DNA of 55,716 nucleotides from Patescibacteria group bacterium (GTDB taxonomy: Bacteria; Patescibacteriota; Patescibacteriia; 2-12-FULL-60-25), in NCBI GenBank assembly GCA_022703155.1, contig JAKLEH010000002.1, positions 1-55,716 of the forward strand, in the 5' to 3' direction. Positions 8,337-16,988 of this stretch are shown here, one piece after another. Every line of letters starts with the position of its first letter. Positions within the stretch are counted from its first letter, which is position 1. The position numbers and the translations under genes are program-made. The notes under the pieces were generated by a model, which had not been told where the DNA came from, ran no database searches, and saw only the letters and a list, made by a program, of their open reading frames with translations.

Positions 8337-8455
8337 TCGTGTCATTCCGACGGCGGGACATCCGATGGACCGATTGGAGGAATCTTCGTTAATTTAAAAA
8401 ACTAAGATTCCTCGACTCATCCACGCTGTAAGCGGGATTCGATCGGAATGACATG
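8337..8455. repeat. Family F inverted repeat
   Basis: The arms GTCATTCCGA and TCGGAATGAC flank inner arms GAGGAATCTT and AAGATTCCTC. The long imperfect hairpin lies in the gap between def and fmt. I see no gene in it. Confidence 0.8.
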
Positions 8456-8561
8456 AAATTAAAATCCGGCTGGGAGCCGGTTTAGTAATCGTCACGACGA
8501 ATGGAACTGGTATCGCAGATGGCAATCATACGCCGCAGCGGAAGTTGGTCCGACATGAAGG

Positions 8562-8747
8562 GTGGTGTTATATCAGGACTTGATTATCCAATGTCGGAAG
8601 GAACAGCTGGAACGTTAGTCGAGCCAGATTTTGCGTGCACTTCTATTACGTTCCAACGAGTTGACCCGGTTGGATAACGACGTGTTCATCCTGTTGACGT
8701 TCTATCCTAAACCGGAAAAGGACATCCGGCGCGCATCTTCGGATTAA
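8562..8747 (+). pseudogene. Possible remnant of a small gene with an internal amber codon
   Basis: In one frame, GTG at 8562 leads a helical-looking peptide (LYQDLIIQCRKEQLER), meets TAG at 8616-8618, then continues as SSQILRALLLRSNELTRLDN and FILLTFYPKPEKDI to TAA at 8745. A second frame (8501-8677) gives 58 unremarkable residues. A hairpin CCGGCT/AGCCGG lies at 8466-8480. It may be a decayed gene or an RNA. Apart from this and the repeats at both ends I see nothing in 8290-8914. Confidence 0.25.
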
Positions 8748-8896
8748 GACATCGACATTCTATGCGCGCCATGAGGATTGGCTCGCCAAAATCGTGATCC
8801 CCTGTATTTCGGCAGGTATTTATCGATTCGGCGGAAAGATTCGGCTGACACCTTCGGGTCATCCCGGATTTGTTTTGGTATCTCTAGTGAAAAGTT

Positions 8897-8930
8897 AGGG
8901 ATGCTGAAACAAGTTCAGCATGACGATCGG
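8897..8930. repeat. Family D palindrome supplying the end of def
   Basis: ATGCTGAAACAAGTTCAGCAT palindrome. On the minus strand its outer TCATGCTGA gives the last residues (Ser-Cys) and the TGA stop of peptide deformylase. Confidence 0.85.
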
Positions 8931-9409
8931 TCAAGTTTGCCCCGCGTGATCTTGTTGACCTTATCAATGAACAGAATGCCGTCCAGGTGGTCGATTTCGT
9001 GTTGCGCGACCACGGCGTCCATTTTTTTGAGTTGGTAATCCGCACGGCGGCCGTGGCGGGTCAGCGCTTTGACGGTCACCGTTTTTGCGCGCGTTACGTT
9101 TCCGTAAACTCCGGGCACGCTCAAGCAGCCCTCCTCGGATTCGATCGTGGCTTCGGATTTTTTCACGATTTCCGGATTGACCATGGCCACGATCTCTTTG
9201 CCGATGGTCACGATAGCCACACGCTTGTTGATGCCCACCTGCGGCGATGCGATACCGATGCCGTCCGTGACAATCATCGTACTAATCAATTTGTCCAAAT
9301 AATCCTGGAATTCTTTGGTTGTGATTTCTTCTGCGGGTACCTCAACCGACCGTTGCCTGACGGACGGTTCGCGGTAGGTGAGTACGGGAAAGATAGGGGA
9401 CGTGGCCAT
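8915..9409 (-). CDS. def: Peptide deformylase
   Basis: 164 residues from the ATG at 9409 (MATSPIFPVLTYREPSVRQ). The three family motifs are present: GIGIASPQVG, EGCLSVPG, and the metal-binding QHEIDHLDG. It removes the formyl group from nascent N-formylmethionine, working after the product of fmt. An in-frame start nine codons upstream (9436) would fall in the family A repeat and is less likely. The C-terminus is set by a family D palindrome, whose TGC TGA provides the last codon and stop, so repeat insertion seems to have redefined the end of the gene. No strong ribosome-binding site is seen. Confidence 0.93.
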   Translation of the reverse strand: MATSPIFPVLTYREPSVRQRSVEVPAEEITTKEFQDYLDKLISTMIVTDGIGIASPQVGINKRVAIVTIGKEIVAMVNPEIVKKSEATIESEEGCLSVPGVYGNVTRAKTVTVKALTRHGRRADYQLKKMDAVVAQHEIDHLDGILFIDKVNKITRGKLDRSSC

Positions 9410-9419
9410 ATGACGGTAT

Positions 9420-9490
9420 GACGTCGGACGTCTCAAGTCGGAGGTCGGATTGTCCGACTACCGGCTTATCGACGTCCGACCTCCGACACG
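9420..9490. repeat. Family A element, intergenic
   Basis: AGTCGGAGGTCGGATTGTCCGAC hairpin, then GTCCGACCTCCGAC arm, between def and the PriA-like gene. Confidence 0.88.
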
Positions 9491-9512
9491 TATCGCAATG
9501 CGATACGTAAGG

Positions 9513-11258
9513 TTAGCTGAAAAAGGCGATTGGGTCAAGGTCAAGGATGCCGAGGGCGGCAAGCGGGGTCAGGGCTTGGACGATTTCGTCTTTTTTGGCT
9601 TGATTAGGCGGTAAAATGTGGAAAATCCAGCGTTGTTCGCGAGATTTGGGGCGGAATTCGACATTGAACGGACCGCGTACGCTCCAACCGTTGTTTTGGG
9701 TCAGGGCATCGAGCTGGGTTTTGGTCTGTCGGCTTTTTTCTTCGTCACCCGAGACGATTAGTTTAACCAAAATTCTGGCCGGTGGAAAGCCAAAGGCTCG
9801 CCGGTCCGCAAGTTCGGCGGACAAAGCGTTTTTCAATCCTTGGGGCTTTAACCAGGAAGGAATTTCTTGGATCAATTCTTCCGGGCCTTGGATAATCAGG
9901 TCGCATTTTGCGACGCACGCTTGGGCGGCCAATTGCCTGAACGCGATAATCAGCCGTTCGCGTCGGCGCACGTCTTCCGCGAAACCGCCGATATGCGAGA
10001 CGTTGGTGACCACGAAGACCGCGTTGGGCGTGACGCTTTGCGACATCCAATCGCTCAAGTCGAAAATTTTTATGTCCGCACCGGGAAACTGTTTGGCCAG
10101 AACTGCGGACAGGGATTGCGTGCCGATGGCGGACTTGTTGAGTTCCGCGTTGCCGCATTTGGCGCAGGTGTCGGGCAAAGGCGCGGTGAAGTTGCAACGC
10201 AGGCAGCGGGCTTGGTTCTCGAAACGCGTCATGCCTGACCCGCAGCGCGCGCAATCCAAAGTCCAACCGCAATCCGCGCAACGCAAGCGTCCGCGCACGC
10301 CCGTGATGGCATGCAGGATACGTATCGGACGGTTCTGTAAAACGGCTTCGGCCAAGCGGTCGTATGCGGGTTGGGTCAGGCTTTCGATAGCCGACCATTG
10401 TCCGCGCTGGAACGGGACAGTGGTGAGAATCGGGTTGAGTTCCGGAGTCAGCGCAGCGTCGGTAGCATCAACCAAACGCGGCGTTGTGCCAACGGAAACG
10501 GTGCGCAAGGCCGGGTTGATTTGGGCCGCGAGTTCGACCAAACGGCGCGCGTCGTAACGCGGCGTGAGTTCGTCTTGCTTGTGGTCGTCGTTTTCCGGCT
10601 CGTCCACGATTACGATGTCGGCCACGGCCGCGAGCCAGGCGCCGATGCGCGTGGTCACGAGCACGCCATGGGGTTCGGAGGCGAATGCGGTCCAAGCGCG
10701 CCAAGCCGCGCCGTCGGCCAAATCCGCATGCAAAGCCGTGCAAGCGAGTTTGGTTGCCAGATGCTCGGCGCGCTTTTGGCGCGGCGTCACGACCAAGACG
10801 CGGCCGTTGGCTTGCTCGGCCATGACCGTAGGCACGATGCCGTTCGGGTCAATAAACCGGTTGGCCACGTAATGTTTGGCGAAGCGCGGTTTGTCTTTGG
10901 GCCAATGCACGTCTTTGGCCGGCGCGTGCGGTTCATAATCCGGCAAACGCTTAGGCACGTGGCGCAACCAGGCGTTGAGCATGGTGGGCGGCGACACGAA
11001 ACATTCACGTGCGCCTTCTACGCACAAATCCACGACCGTATCGGAAAGCTTCAGTATTTTTTTCGGTTGAGTCAGGACGATGGCCCGGTCCTCGAGTTCG
11101 CTGGTAGGCGTGATGTCGGCGACCAGCGCTGCGATTAGTCGGTTGCGGAACGGCACCAGCAACACGTCGCCGCGGTGGGCCGTGCCCTCGTTCAGACGGT
11201 AATCAAAAAACGCGTGACCGATGGGCATCCTGACGCTGGGAATCACGCGGAGGAACAT
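9513..11258 (-). CDS. priA: PriA-like primosomal protein with a degenerate helicase core
   Basis: 581 residues. The N-terminal 3'-DNA-binding domain is recognisable (MPIGHAFFDYRL, RGDVLLVPFRNRLIAALV). The zinc module has four intact CxxC pairs (CADC, CARC, CLRC, CAKC). The C-terminal region matches PriA (FGFPPARILVKLIVSG). The helicase core is altered: the Walker A motif GxTGSGKT is absent, VLVVTPRQKRAEHLATKL remains, and the DEEH box reads DEPE. It is also shorter than the usual 700-plus residues. It may load or mark forks without unwinding DNA. The frame is intact, so this is not a recent pseudogene. Another chromosomal PriA cannot be excluded. Confidence 0.85.
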   Translation of the reverse strand: MFLRVIPSVRMPIGHAFFDYRLNEGTAHRGDVLLVPFRNRLIAALVADITPTSELEDRAIVLTQPKKILKLSDTVVDLCVEGARECFVSPPTMLNAWLRHVPKRLPDYEPHAPAKDVHWPKDKPRFAKHYVANRFIDPNGIVPTVMAEQANGRVLVVTPRQKRAEHLATKLACTALHADLADGAAWRAWTAFASEPHGVLVTTRIGAWLAAVADIVIVDEPENDDHKQDELTPRYDARRLVELAAQINPALRTVSVGTTPRLVDATDAALTPELNPILTTVPFQRGQWSAIESLTQPAYDRLAEAVLQNRPIRILHAITGVRGRLRCADCGWTLDCARCGSGMTRFENQARCLRCNFTAPLPDTCAKCGNAELNKSAIGTQSLSAVLAKQFPGADIKIFDLSDWMSQSVTPNAVFVVTNVSHIGGFAEDVRRRERLIIAFRQLAAQACVAKCDLIIQGPEELIQEIPSWLKPQGLKNALSAELADRRAFGFPPARILVKLIVSGDEEKSRQTKTQLDALTQNNGWSVRGPFNVEFRPKSREQRWIFHILPPNQAKKDEIVQALTPLAALGILDLDPIAFFS

Positions 11259-11261
11259 AGA

Positions 11262-11343
11262 TGAAAAGTCGGAGGTCGGAAGTCTTAAGCTGGTAGTCGG
11301 ACGATCCGACTTCCCGAAAAGCGACGTCCGACTTCCGACTCTG
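11262..11343. repeat. Family A element, intergenic
   Basis: A complete copy with left heptads, the central CTGGTAGTCGGACGATCCGA hairpin and right TCCGACT heptads, in the gap directly before the PriA-like gene on its strand. Confidence 0.9.
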
Positions 11344-11346
11344 TTT

Positions 11347-12138
11347 TTACGCTATATCGTATCTGGCGACCAAATAACCTACGCCGAACGGCGCTTCGTA
11401 GCTTAAGACTTTGGCCGTGACGTTCATGTTGTCCAGCGTACCGAGCAGGGTGGAAATGGGCCGGTAACCGCATTGGCCCGCGTTTTCCGTGATGTCAGTG
11501 GGCATAGTCAAAAGCGCGGTCGGATCTTTGGAGACAACGCCTTCTTGGATGGCTTGGTCGAATTTGGGGCCTTCGGTCGACGCGCCGCCCGGCGACTCTG
11601 CCGACAGCTTATGAGACAGGTCAGCTGAGGCGATGACGGCCACGCGGCGCGTTTCCGCATGCAAGACGCGCTTGATTTGCCGGCCGAATTCGTAATGCGC
11701 CTTACCGTCCATCATGGACGGTGAGACCGGGAAAAGTTTCCAATTTTGCAAATGGCTGGCCAAGAGCAGGATGGGTATGGTGTAACCGTAATCCAATTCC
11801 TCGCTCGATGTCAGGGTGAAGGGGATGCCTTCTTCACGCAGTTTGCGGTGCGTGCGGTCGATGAGCATGAAATCGCTTTTGGCCGTGACCGTAGTGGAAA
11901 AATCGCCGAACGACTTGAGCGTACCCGTATAAGAACCGGCCATGTTGGCCGAAAACGCGTCAGGATAGCGCGGGCCATGAGGCGCGATGATGCACAGCGT
12001 TTCGGGTTTGGCCAAATACAGAGCTTGCTCGATTTCTTGGCAGGCGGCTACGGTTTTGGCCAGTTTGTCGCGATGTTCTTTGCCTACGGTGGGCATGAGC
12101 AACGGCGAATGCGGCACGATGGCGGCGAAGACGATCAT
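11347..12138 (-). CDS. MEMO/LigB-like protein (class III extradiol dioxygenase fold)
   Basis: 263 residues. Conserved positions for the metal site are visible: H10 (VPHSPLLMP), H54 (IAPHGPRYPD) and an acidic E218 in TENAGQCGYR; SADLSHKL holds another conserved histidine (176). The fold is shared by protocatechuate-type dioxygenases and the MEMO or AmmeMemoRadiSam B proteins. The usual AmmeMemoRadiSam partners (AMMECR1 domain, radical SAM enzyme) are not adjacent, so the role is open: ring-cleaving enzyme or non-enzymatic MEMO-like function. The gene stands alone on the minus strand between two repeat-filled gaps. Confidence 0.75.
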   Translation of the reverse strand: MIVFAAIVPHSPLLMPTVGKEHRDKLAKTVAACQEIEQALYLAKPETLCIIAPHGPRYPDAFSANMAGSYTGTLKSFGDFSTTVTAKSDFMLIDRTHRKLREEGIPFTLTSSEELDYGYTIPILLLASHLQNWKLFPVSPSMMDGKAHYEFGRQIKRVLHAETRRVAVIASADLSHKLSAESPGGASTEGPKFDQAIQEGVVSKDPTALLTMPTDITENAGQCGYRPISTLLGTLDNMNVTAKVLSYEAPFGVGYLVARYDIA

Positions 12139-12142
12139 AGAC

Positions 12143-12276
12143 TAATTTGTAAAATTTTTAAGATTTGTAAGATTCTTAAGATTTAGTGAGCATTTGAAAT
12201 GCGGAATCTTTAATCGAAAATGCACAATGCTGCAATCTTATGAATCTTATGAATTTTATGAATCTTAAAAATAAAA
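12143..12276. repeat. Family G AT-rich nonamer inverted repeat
   Basis: Left arm of 9-bp units such as TTTGTAAGA, right arm of TTATGAATC-type units near 12238-12274. The same architecture and near-identical words recur at 18812-18936 and 33727-33834. Confidence 0.85.
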
Positions 12277-12277
12277 A

Positions 12278-13723
12278 TTATTTTGTGGCGACCTGATCGG
12301 TTGCGTCTGACCGTGCCATCAAGGTGAACGGGTCGCTGACCGCATAGGTACCGATGATGCGGTCCGGCAGAGTGACGACATTTTGCCACTTCCAACCCAG
12401 GGTTTCAAACGTTTCGGCCGAAGGAATGGGGCGGAGTTCGCCGGATTCGACCACGTAAACCGCGGGTGAGGATTTGCCGCGGACCAATTCGCCGTCCTGA
12501 AGTTTGTAGGCGTCTCCGGTCTTGTAACCGTCAAGTTTGGCTTGAGTTACCGTGCGGATCGGGCGGCCTTGAAAATACAATTTGACGAACGTCATGTCCG
12601 GAATGGCGTGTTTGATGCTGGCCTCAACGTACCAGACCGTGTTGGACTTGGCGGTTTTGACCAACGCGCCTTGGGGGAAGACTGTTTTTTCCGTTATGGG
12701 TTCCAAATCCGGAATGTCGGAAACGTCGGCGTCTTCGACGTCCAAAATGTCGTCGTCCATGAAACCGAACCTGTCGAAGGCGGCTCGATTGGAGAATTTG
12801 CGTTTTCCGTTGCTGACCAGCAAGTAGACGGAACCGTCAGGCGTGCGAAGCAACGAGTATTTGGGGAATTTGACCTGGTCCCCGTCAGGATAAGCCGCCA
12901 GTTCCGTATCCGAAGCTTCGATGATTTTTTTGACGTCCACCATGGACTCGAGAACGGCTTGGGAAGCGAATTCGCGTTTTTCGCCGAACCGGATCAGATA
13001 CGATTTGCCGCTGGGCGTGCCGCGCACCACCGTGCCGCTCGGATAGGTCAACGAGAACCAACGTCGCCATATGCGCCACAGGTTGAGATTACCGTGGATG
13101 TGGGGCGTATACGTGTACAACATGGCCGTGGCGTAGTTCTGCGGCGTTACGTCCTGGCCGTCTACACGGATGGTTTTGCCCACGGATTTTCCGCCGATAG
13201 TCGTGCCGCTCGAGAGCAGCTGCAGGAAATATTTTTCGCGATGCTGCTTGGCCATGTATTCGAGCTGGTTGGCGAAACCTTTGTAGTCTTGGATCGCCGG
13301 ATCGTTTTTGCTGCAGCTGTCGCAGACCGCGTAACCCATGGCCCAATCCAACTGCTTTTGCGAAGGTTCCGGGTCTTCGACCAGGCTCTGCTCCTTTTGC
13401 AGCACGGCTAGGATGTATTTGGGGTTGATCTTGTACGAGTTGGCCACGCGCCAAATCACGTCGGCCGCGACTTTGTCCTTGCCGTCGATGTCTTTGACCG
13501 TGAGGTCGGCCAACGTGCCTTTGCTGCGCAGGAAACTTTTGAGGTTTGAATAACTCATATCCGTGACGTCGAACAAATCGTCGTCGGTCAGGACGTAATT
13601 GGGATTGAAGCCCGCGTCGGTGCTGGTGGCGGTTTGGGCGCTAGCTTGGATGCGCGGGTTCACCAGGCACGCCAGGCAGATGATGCCTAAAGCCATCCAA
13701 CTCAAATTTGGCCGTATTCTCAT
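12278..13723 (-). CDS. Secreted protein with a lytic-transglycosylase-like region and C-terminal YxVxxGxxR repeats
   Basis: 481 residues from ATG at 13723; a GTG six codons upstream is possible. The N-terminus is a signal peptide (SWMALGIICLACLVNP, then QASAQ). Residues about 75-180 resemble a soluble lytic transglycosylase-like fold, with INPKYILAVLQKEQSLVED offering a possible catalytic Glu and two Cys in CDSCSK. The C-terminal half has four repeats of about 60-70 residues (YLIRFGEKREFAS, VYLLVSNGKRKFSN, VWYVEASIKHAIPD, VYVVESGELRPIPS) that look like small beta wall-binding modules. It is probably a cell-envelope hydrolase or binding protein. I cannot confirm catalysis. It is divergent from the membrane glycosyltransferase gene. 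Confidence 0.6.
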   Translation of the reverse strand: MRIRPNLSWMALGIICLACLVNPRIQASAQTATSTDAGFNPNYVLTDDDLFDVTDMSYSNLKSFLRSKGTLADLTVKDIDGKDKVAADVIWRVANSYKINPKYILAVLQKEQSLVEDPEPSQKQLDWAMGYAVCDSCSKNDPAIQDYKGFANQLEYMAKQHREKYFLQLLSSGTTIGGKSVGKTIRVDGQDVTPQNYATAMLYTYTPHIHGNLNLWRIWRRWFSLTYPSGTVVRGTPSGKSYLIRFGEKREFASQAVLESMVDVKKIIEASDTELAAYPDGDQVKFPKYSLLRTPDGSVYLLVSNGKRKFSNRAAFDRFGFMDDDILDVEDADVSDIPDLEPITEKTVFPQGALVKTAKSNTVWYVEASIKHAIPDMTFVKLYFQGRPIRTVTQAKLDGYKTGDAYKLQDGELVRGKSSPAVYVVESGELRPIPSAETFETLGWKWQNVVTLPDRIIGTYAVSDPFTLMARSDATDQVATK

Positions 13724-13762
13724 ACCAGCATAACCTAGCACAAAATCCGCAAACTAGGTAGT

Positions 13763-15439
13763 ATGTATCGCATGCAGAGAAAAGTGCTTTTATATGCGGC
13801 TTTCGGAATATTGTTTTTTGCCTTGTTTTTGCAGTGGGTCAGGTTGCCTGTATCCCAGGGCGACATGTGGATGAGTCCGGACGAGACGGCTGTGGCCACG
13901 TCGGCCGCCACTTTTGTGGCCAACCGCAGTTTTTTGTTTCCCGTAATTTTAAGCGACCGATTCGCTTGGGTTCATCCCCGGAGTTTCGTGTATTTGCCGG
14001 CGAACAAAATGTTGGCGCCCGTGGGTTTTTTGGGTTTGCCCGCGCTTTTATCGTTGCCGTATAAGGCGTTTGGGGTTTTGGGCATGAATTTGTTCACGCC
14101 GGTGTTGGTTTTGCTGACGCTTTTTGCGATCTGGCGGATTTTGCCGCAACGCTGGTCCAAGGCCGCAAAAGTGTTGACTTTGGTGATGTGGGCGACGTTC
14201 CCGACCGTGGTGCTGTACGCCAACCGTGGGCTGTTCGCGCAATTGCCCGTGGCGTGTTTGGCGATTTGGGGGTGGTGGGGGATGGCGACCAGTGTCGGAG
14301 GTCGGAGGTCGGAGGTCGGAAGGCAAAGAACGATCAATGCGTTAAAAGTGTTTTTGGCTGGATTGGCGTTTGGGTTGGCGGCTGTCATCAGGCCCACTGA
14401 GTTGCCGTGGCTGTTGCCGGTTTTGGCTTTCGCGCTTCTGTGGCGCAACAGCAAATTGAATCCGGATGCGAATAATCTCGAACGTGCGAAGTTGGCTTGG
14501 TGGCAATGGTCGGCATTTGTCATGCCGTGCTTCGTCATTCTGGCTTTGGGCGCGTGGTTCGGTTACGACACGTATGGAAAGTGGTGGGTCAGCGGTTATC
14601 AAATCAGGCCGCAGGCGGTAGCGGTTGCCGGTGACGCAACGACCACGATCATGAACACGGACATCGTGTCCGTTTTCCAGACTTTGCCGTTCGCGTTCCA
14701 CCCCAGAATCATTTGGTGGAATTTGTCACATTATCACGGAACCATAATGTGGCCGTGGCTGCTTGCCACGGCCGGGACTCTGGTTTTGCTGGGTTACGGA
14801 TTTTTTCTAAAATCCAAAACCTGGGATCGGGCTACGCGTTGGCGCGGGCTTTTGAGATGGGACATTTTTGCGTTGATTTGGCCAGCTTTTTGGACCGTGG
14901 CGTTTTACGGAAACGGTTTGTACCAGGACAACATACGGTTGGGCGAAGTCACTTTGGGCAATTCATTTTTGCGCTACACCTTGCCTGCGACGTTGGCGCT
15001 GGTCGTGGCATCCGGCTACGTCATCCAACGCATGTGGGCGCATTGGTCATTGAAAATTTTGGCCGTCTGCCTGGCCATGGCCTTGGCTTCGGTGGGTTTA
15101 TGGACGGCTTTGTCTCGCGACGCCGAAGGCGTGTTGGCCAATGTCGAAGAGATCGCTCGTTACCACGGGCTGCGCGAATTGGCCAAAGACGATTTTGACG
15201 AGAACGGCGTCATCGTATCCGAACGGAGCGACAAAGTCTTTTTCCCTTCCAGGCTATCCGTCTCTCCCATGCCCACCGACGACCAAATCCACGATTTGTT
15301 GGTCAATGGTCATCCGGTGGGCGCGCTAATGACGACCCAAGACCAGGACGGTCAGTTCAATTGGCTGTTGCGGGGTTTCGTCATCACGCCCATGCATCAA
15401 GTCGGCAACCAAACCTTGTATGACGTCAAAGCCTATTGA
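13763..15439 (+). CDS. Polytopic membrane glycosyltransferase (GT39/ArnT-like, GT-C fold)
   Basis: 558 residues with about ten membrane segments. An early extracytoplasmic acidic site (MWMSPDETAVATSA) is typical of GT-C enzymes that use polyprenyl-phosphate sugars. The C-terminal 90 residues are a soluble extracytoplasmic tail. A loop at about residues 174-190 is encoded by a GTCGGAG heptamer array (SVGGRRSEVGRQ), falling between two membrane helices. ATG at 13763 or 13772 could start it; a TAGTAT box just upstream favours 13772 and a nearly leaderless message. The next gene follows after 15 bp. The substrate is unknown. Confidence 0.7.
   Translation: MYRMQRKVLLYAAFGILFFALFLQWVRLPVSQGDMWMSPDETAVATSAATFVANRSFLFPVILSDRFAWVHPRSFVYLPANKMLAPVGFLGLPALLSLPYKAFGVLGMNLFTPVLVLLTLFAIWRILPQRWSKAAKVLTLVMWATFPTVVLYANRGLFAQLPVACLAIWGWWGMATSVGGRRSEVGRQRTINALKVFLAGLAFGLAAVIRPTELPWLLPVLAFALLWRNSKLNPDANNLERAKLAWWQWSAFVMPCFVILALGAWFGYDTYGKWWVSGYQIRPQAVAVAGDATTTIMNTDIVSVFQTLPFAFHPRIIWWNLSHYHGTIMWPWLLATAGTLVLLGYGFFLKSKTWDRATRWRGLLRWDIFALIWPAFWTVAFYGNGLYQDNIRLGEVTLGNSFLRYTLPATLALVVASGYVIQRMWAHWSLKILAVCLAMALASVGLWTALSRDAEGVLANVEEIARYHGLRELAKDDFDENGVIVSERSDKVFFPSRLSVSPMPTDDQIHDLLVNGHPVGALMTTQDQDGQFNWLLRGFVITPMHQVGNQTLYDVKAY
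14290..14322 (+). repeat. Family A heptamer array, coding
   Basis: Four tandem GGTCGGA units inside the GT39-like gene, read as VGGRRSE, which is the full 21-nt cycle of the heptad. Confidence 0.92.
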
Positions 15440-15454
15440 TGCCGGAATACGACT

Positions 15455-16933
15455 ATGAAATTACCCGAATTCAACCTTCCGGCGTGGTTGGTCAACGGCA
15501 TATGCGCCGCCTTTTGGATCGGAACAGCGACGATTTTTTGTTTGTTGGTGGCGCAGCGGTTTCCGCAATCCGGTATTTTTGCGGTTTCGAGCGATTTGAC
15601 GGGCAACAGCGCTTTCGTGTATCCGTTTTTGCCTTCGGAAAGGACGATTTATCCCACGGGACCGGAAGTGGATTTTACGGGCCAACGCGTCATCGACGAC
15701 CCGGTTTACTCCAACGTACGCGTGCCCGGACCGTACGATACGGTGGAGGTGAGCATGGATTTTAGGGTGTTGCGCCAGCCGGTGTTGGAATTCGGCCTCA
15801 TCCGCGACGCGGCCGGCAAGGAATTGGAATTGAGGCCGTGGTACGCGGCGGCGCTGGAAACCGCGGATTGGCGGCGCGTAATATCCAAAACCGGCCGCGT
15901 GGGTTATGTCAACAAACAAACGCCGGACGCGGTTTTGGACCAGCGGGACACGCGCGGTTTGGCCGCGTGGTTGGCCACGAGTACGGCACCCGCCATGTCG
16001 GACGCTGTTTTGGACGAAGGCGATAAAATCCGCGTTTCCTTGCGCGGTTCGCACGACATTTGGGTCGTTCCGGCCCAGGGGCAAATCGACGTGAGGCTTG
16101 AGGTACAAGACGTCAACCGCAATCGCAGCGGGGGCGCGTTGGCCATCACGGTCAGCCGCGACGAGCAAGTGGTCAAACAAGACGCGTTCGGCACGAGCGG
16201 CAGCATGGACCAAGGTTACGGAAAAACTTTTCCGGTCAGGGTCCAAATGTCGGACTTGGCCGCAGGCGTCTACAAAATTCGTTTGATCGCGGACGATGAC
16301 GTGTTCATCAGGTCTTTGACCGTGCGCAATCCGCATTGGGTTGTGGGTCCGCGTTTGGTGGTGGGCGACGTGGTCGGATACGCGACCAGTTCGCAAGCGT
16401 TCAAGGCTTGGACTGCGTCGCGGCACCTGGTGGCCGAAACTTTCCATAAGGAAGGTTTGCAGGAACTGCAATTGGGACAAGCCAAAGGCAAATTGCAGCG
16501 CACACGCGCGGCAACGCGCATCGACCGCAATGACGCAGATACGGGCTTGGTGCAATTCGTTGCGCCGAACGGCGACGTGAGGATTATCGCGGACGGGTTT
16601 TTCGCTGTTGATCAAAACGCCTATTTCCAACCCCAACCCGTACGTTTTTCCGATCAGACGGCGCCTTTGGCCGAAGGTTTGCAGGCCGTGTTGACGTCAT
16701 ATTCAAAAACGCAGGATTTAGGTAACGGTTGGCGGCGGGCGAGTGCGGTCTTCGTTTTGCCTAAAAATGCGGATACGGTCAGGTTCGTGTTGTCCGCGCC
16801 AGGCATCATGTCGCGGGCCGGCGCTGTGGATATCCGCAACATGACTTACACTTTCAAACGTCCGCCCATGACGTTCGACACTTGGTGGCGTTACTTGCTC
16901 CAAGAAGCCAAGAACGCGTGGAGGCGCATCTAG
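15455..16933 (+). CDS. Membrane-anchored extracytoplasmic protein of unknown function
   Basis: 492 residues. One N-terminal membrane helix (ICAAFWIGTATIFCLLVAQR) is followed by a large soluble region rich in beta-type segments (VRVPGPYDTVEVSMDFRV, VWVVPAQG-like strands, RVQMSDLAAGVYKIRLIADD). This resembles carbohydrate-binding or jelly-roll proteins, but I recognise no family. It starts 15 bp after the GT39-like gene and is probably co-transcribed with it, which suggests a role at the cell surface. The end abuts a family A repeat. Confidence 0.7.
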   Translation: MKLPEFNLPAWLVNGICAAFWIGTATIFCLLVAQRFPQSGIFAVSSDLTGNSAFVYPFLPSERTIYPTGPEVDFTGQRVIDDPVYSNVRVPGPYDTVEVSMDFRVLRQPVLEFGLIRDAAGKELELRPWYAAALETADWRRVISKTGRVGYVNKQTPDAVLDQRDTRGLAAWLATSTAPAMSDAVLDEGDKIRVSLRGSHDIWVVPAQGQIDVRLEVQDVNRNRSGGALAITVSRDEQVVKQDAFGTSGSMDQGYGKTFPVRVQMSDLAAGVYKIRLIADDDVFIRSLTVRNPHWVVGPRLVVGDVVGYATSSQAFKAWTASRHLVAETFHKEGLQELQLGQAKGKLQRTRAATRIDRNDADTGLVQFVAPNGDVRIIADGFFAVDQNAYFQPQPVRFSDQTAPLAEGLQAVLTSYSKTQDLGNGWRRASAVFVLPKNADTVRFVLSAPGIMSRAGAVDIRNMTYTFKRPPMTFDTWWRYLLQEAKNAWRRI

Positions 16934-16978
16934 ACGATAGTCGACGGTCGACTACGCACCTCCGACTTCCGACGATCC
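16934..16978. repeat. Family A short element, intergenic
   Basis: TAGTCGACGGTCGACTACGC hairpin followed by CTCCGACTTCCGAC heptads. Confidence 0.85.
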
Positions 16979-16988
16979 CTCAATCCCT

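Noticed and set aside
8616-8618. Amber codon as evidence of stop-codon recoding
   Set aside because: All other genes use TAG, TAA and TGA as ordinary stops (for example pyrG ends in TAG), so recoding at one site in a doubtful gene is not supported.
12542-13411. 289-codon plus-strand ORF opposite the secreted protein gene
   Set aside because: Composition is that of reverse-frame translation (Phe/Val/Arg/Asp bias), there is no recognisable fold, and the opposite strand has a signal peptide and repeats.
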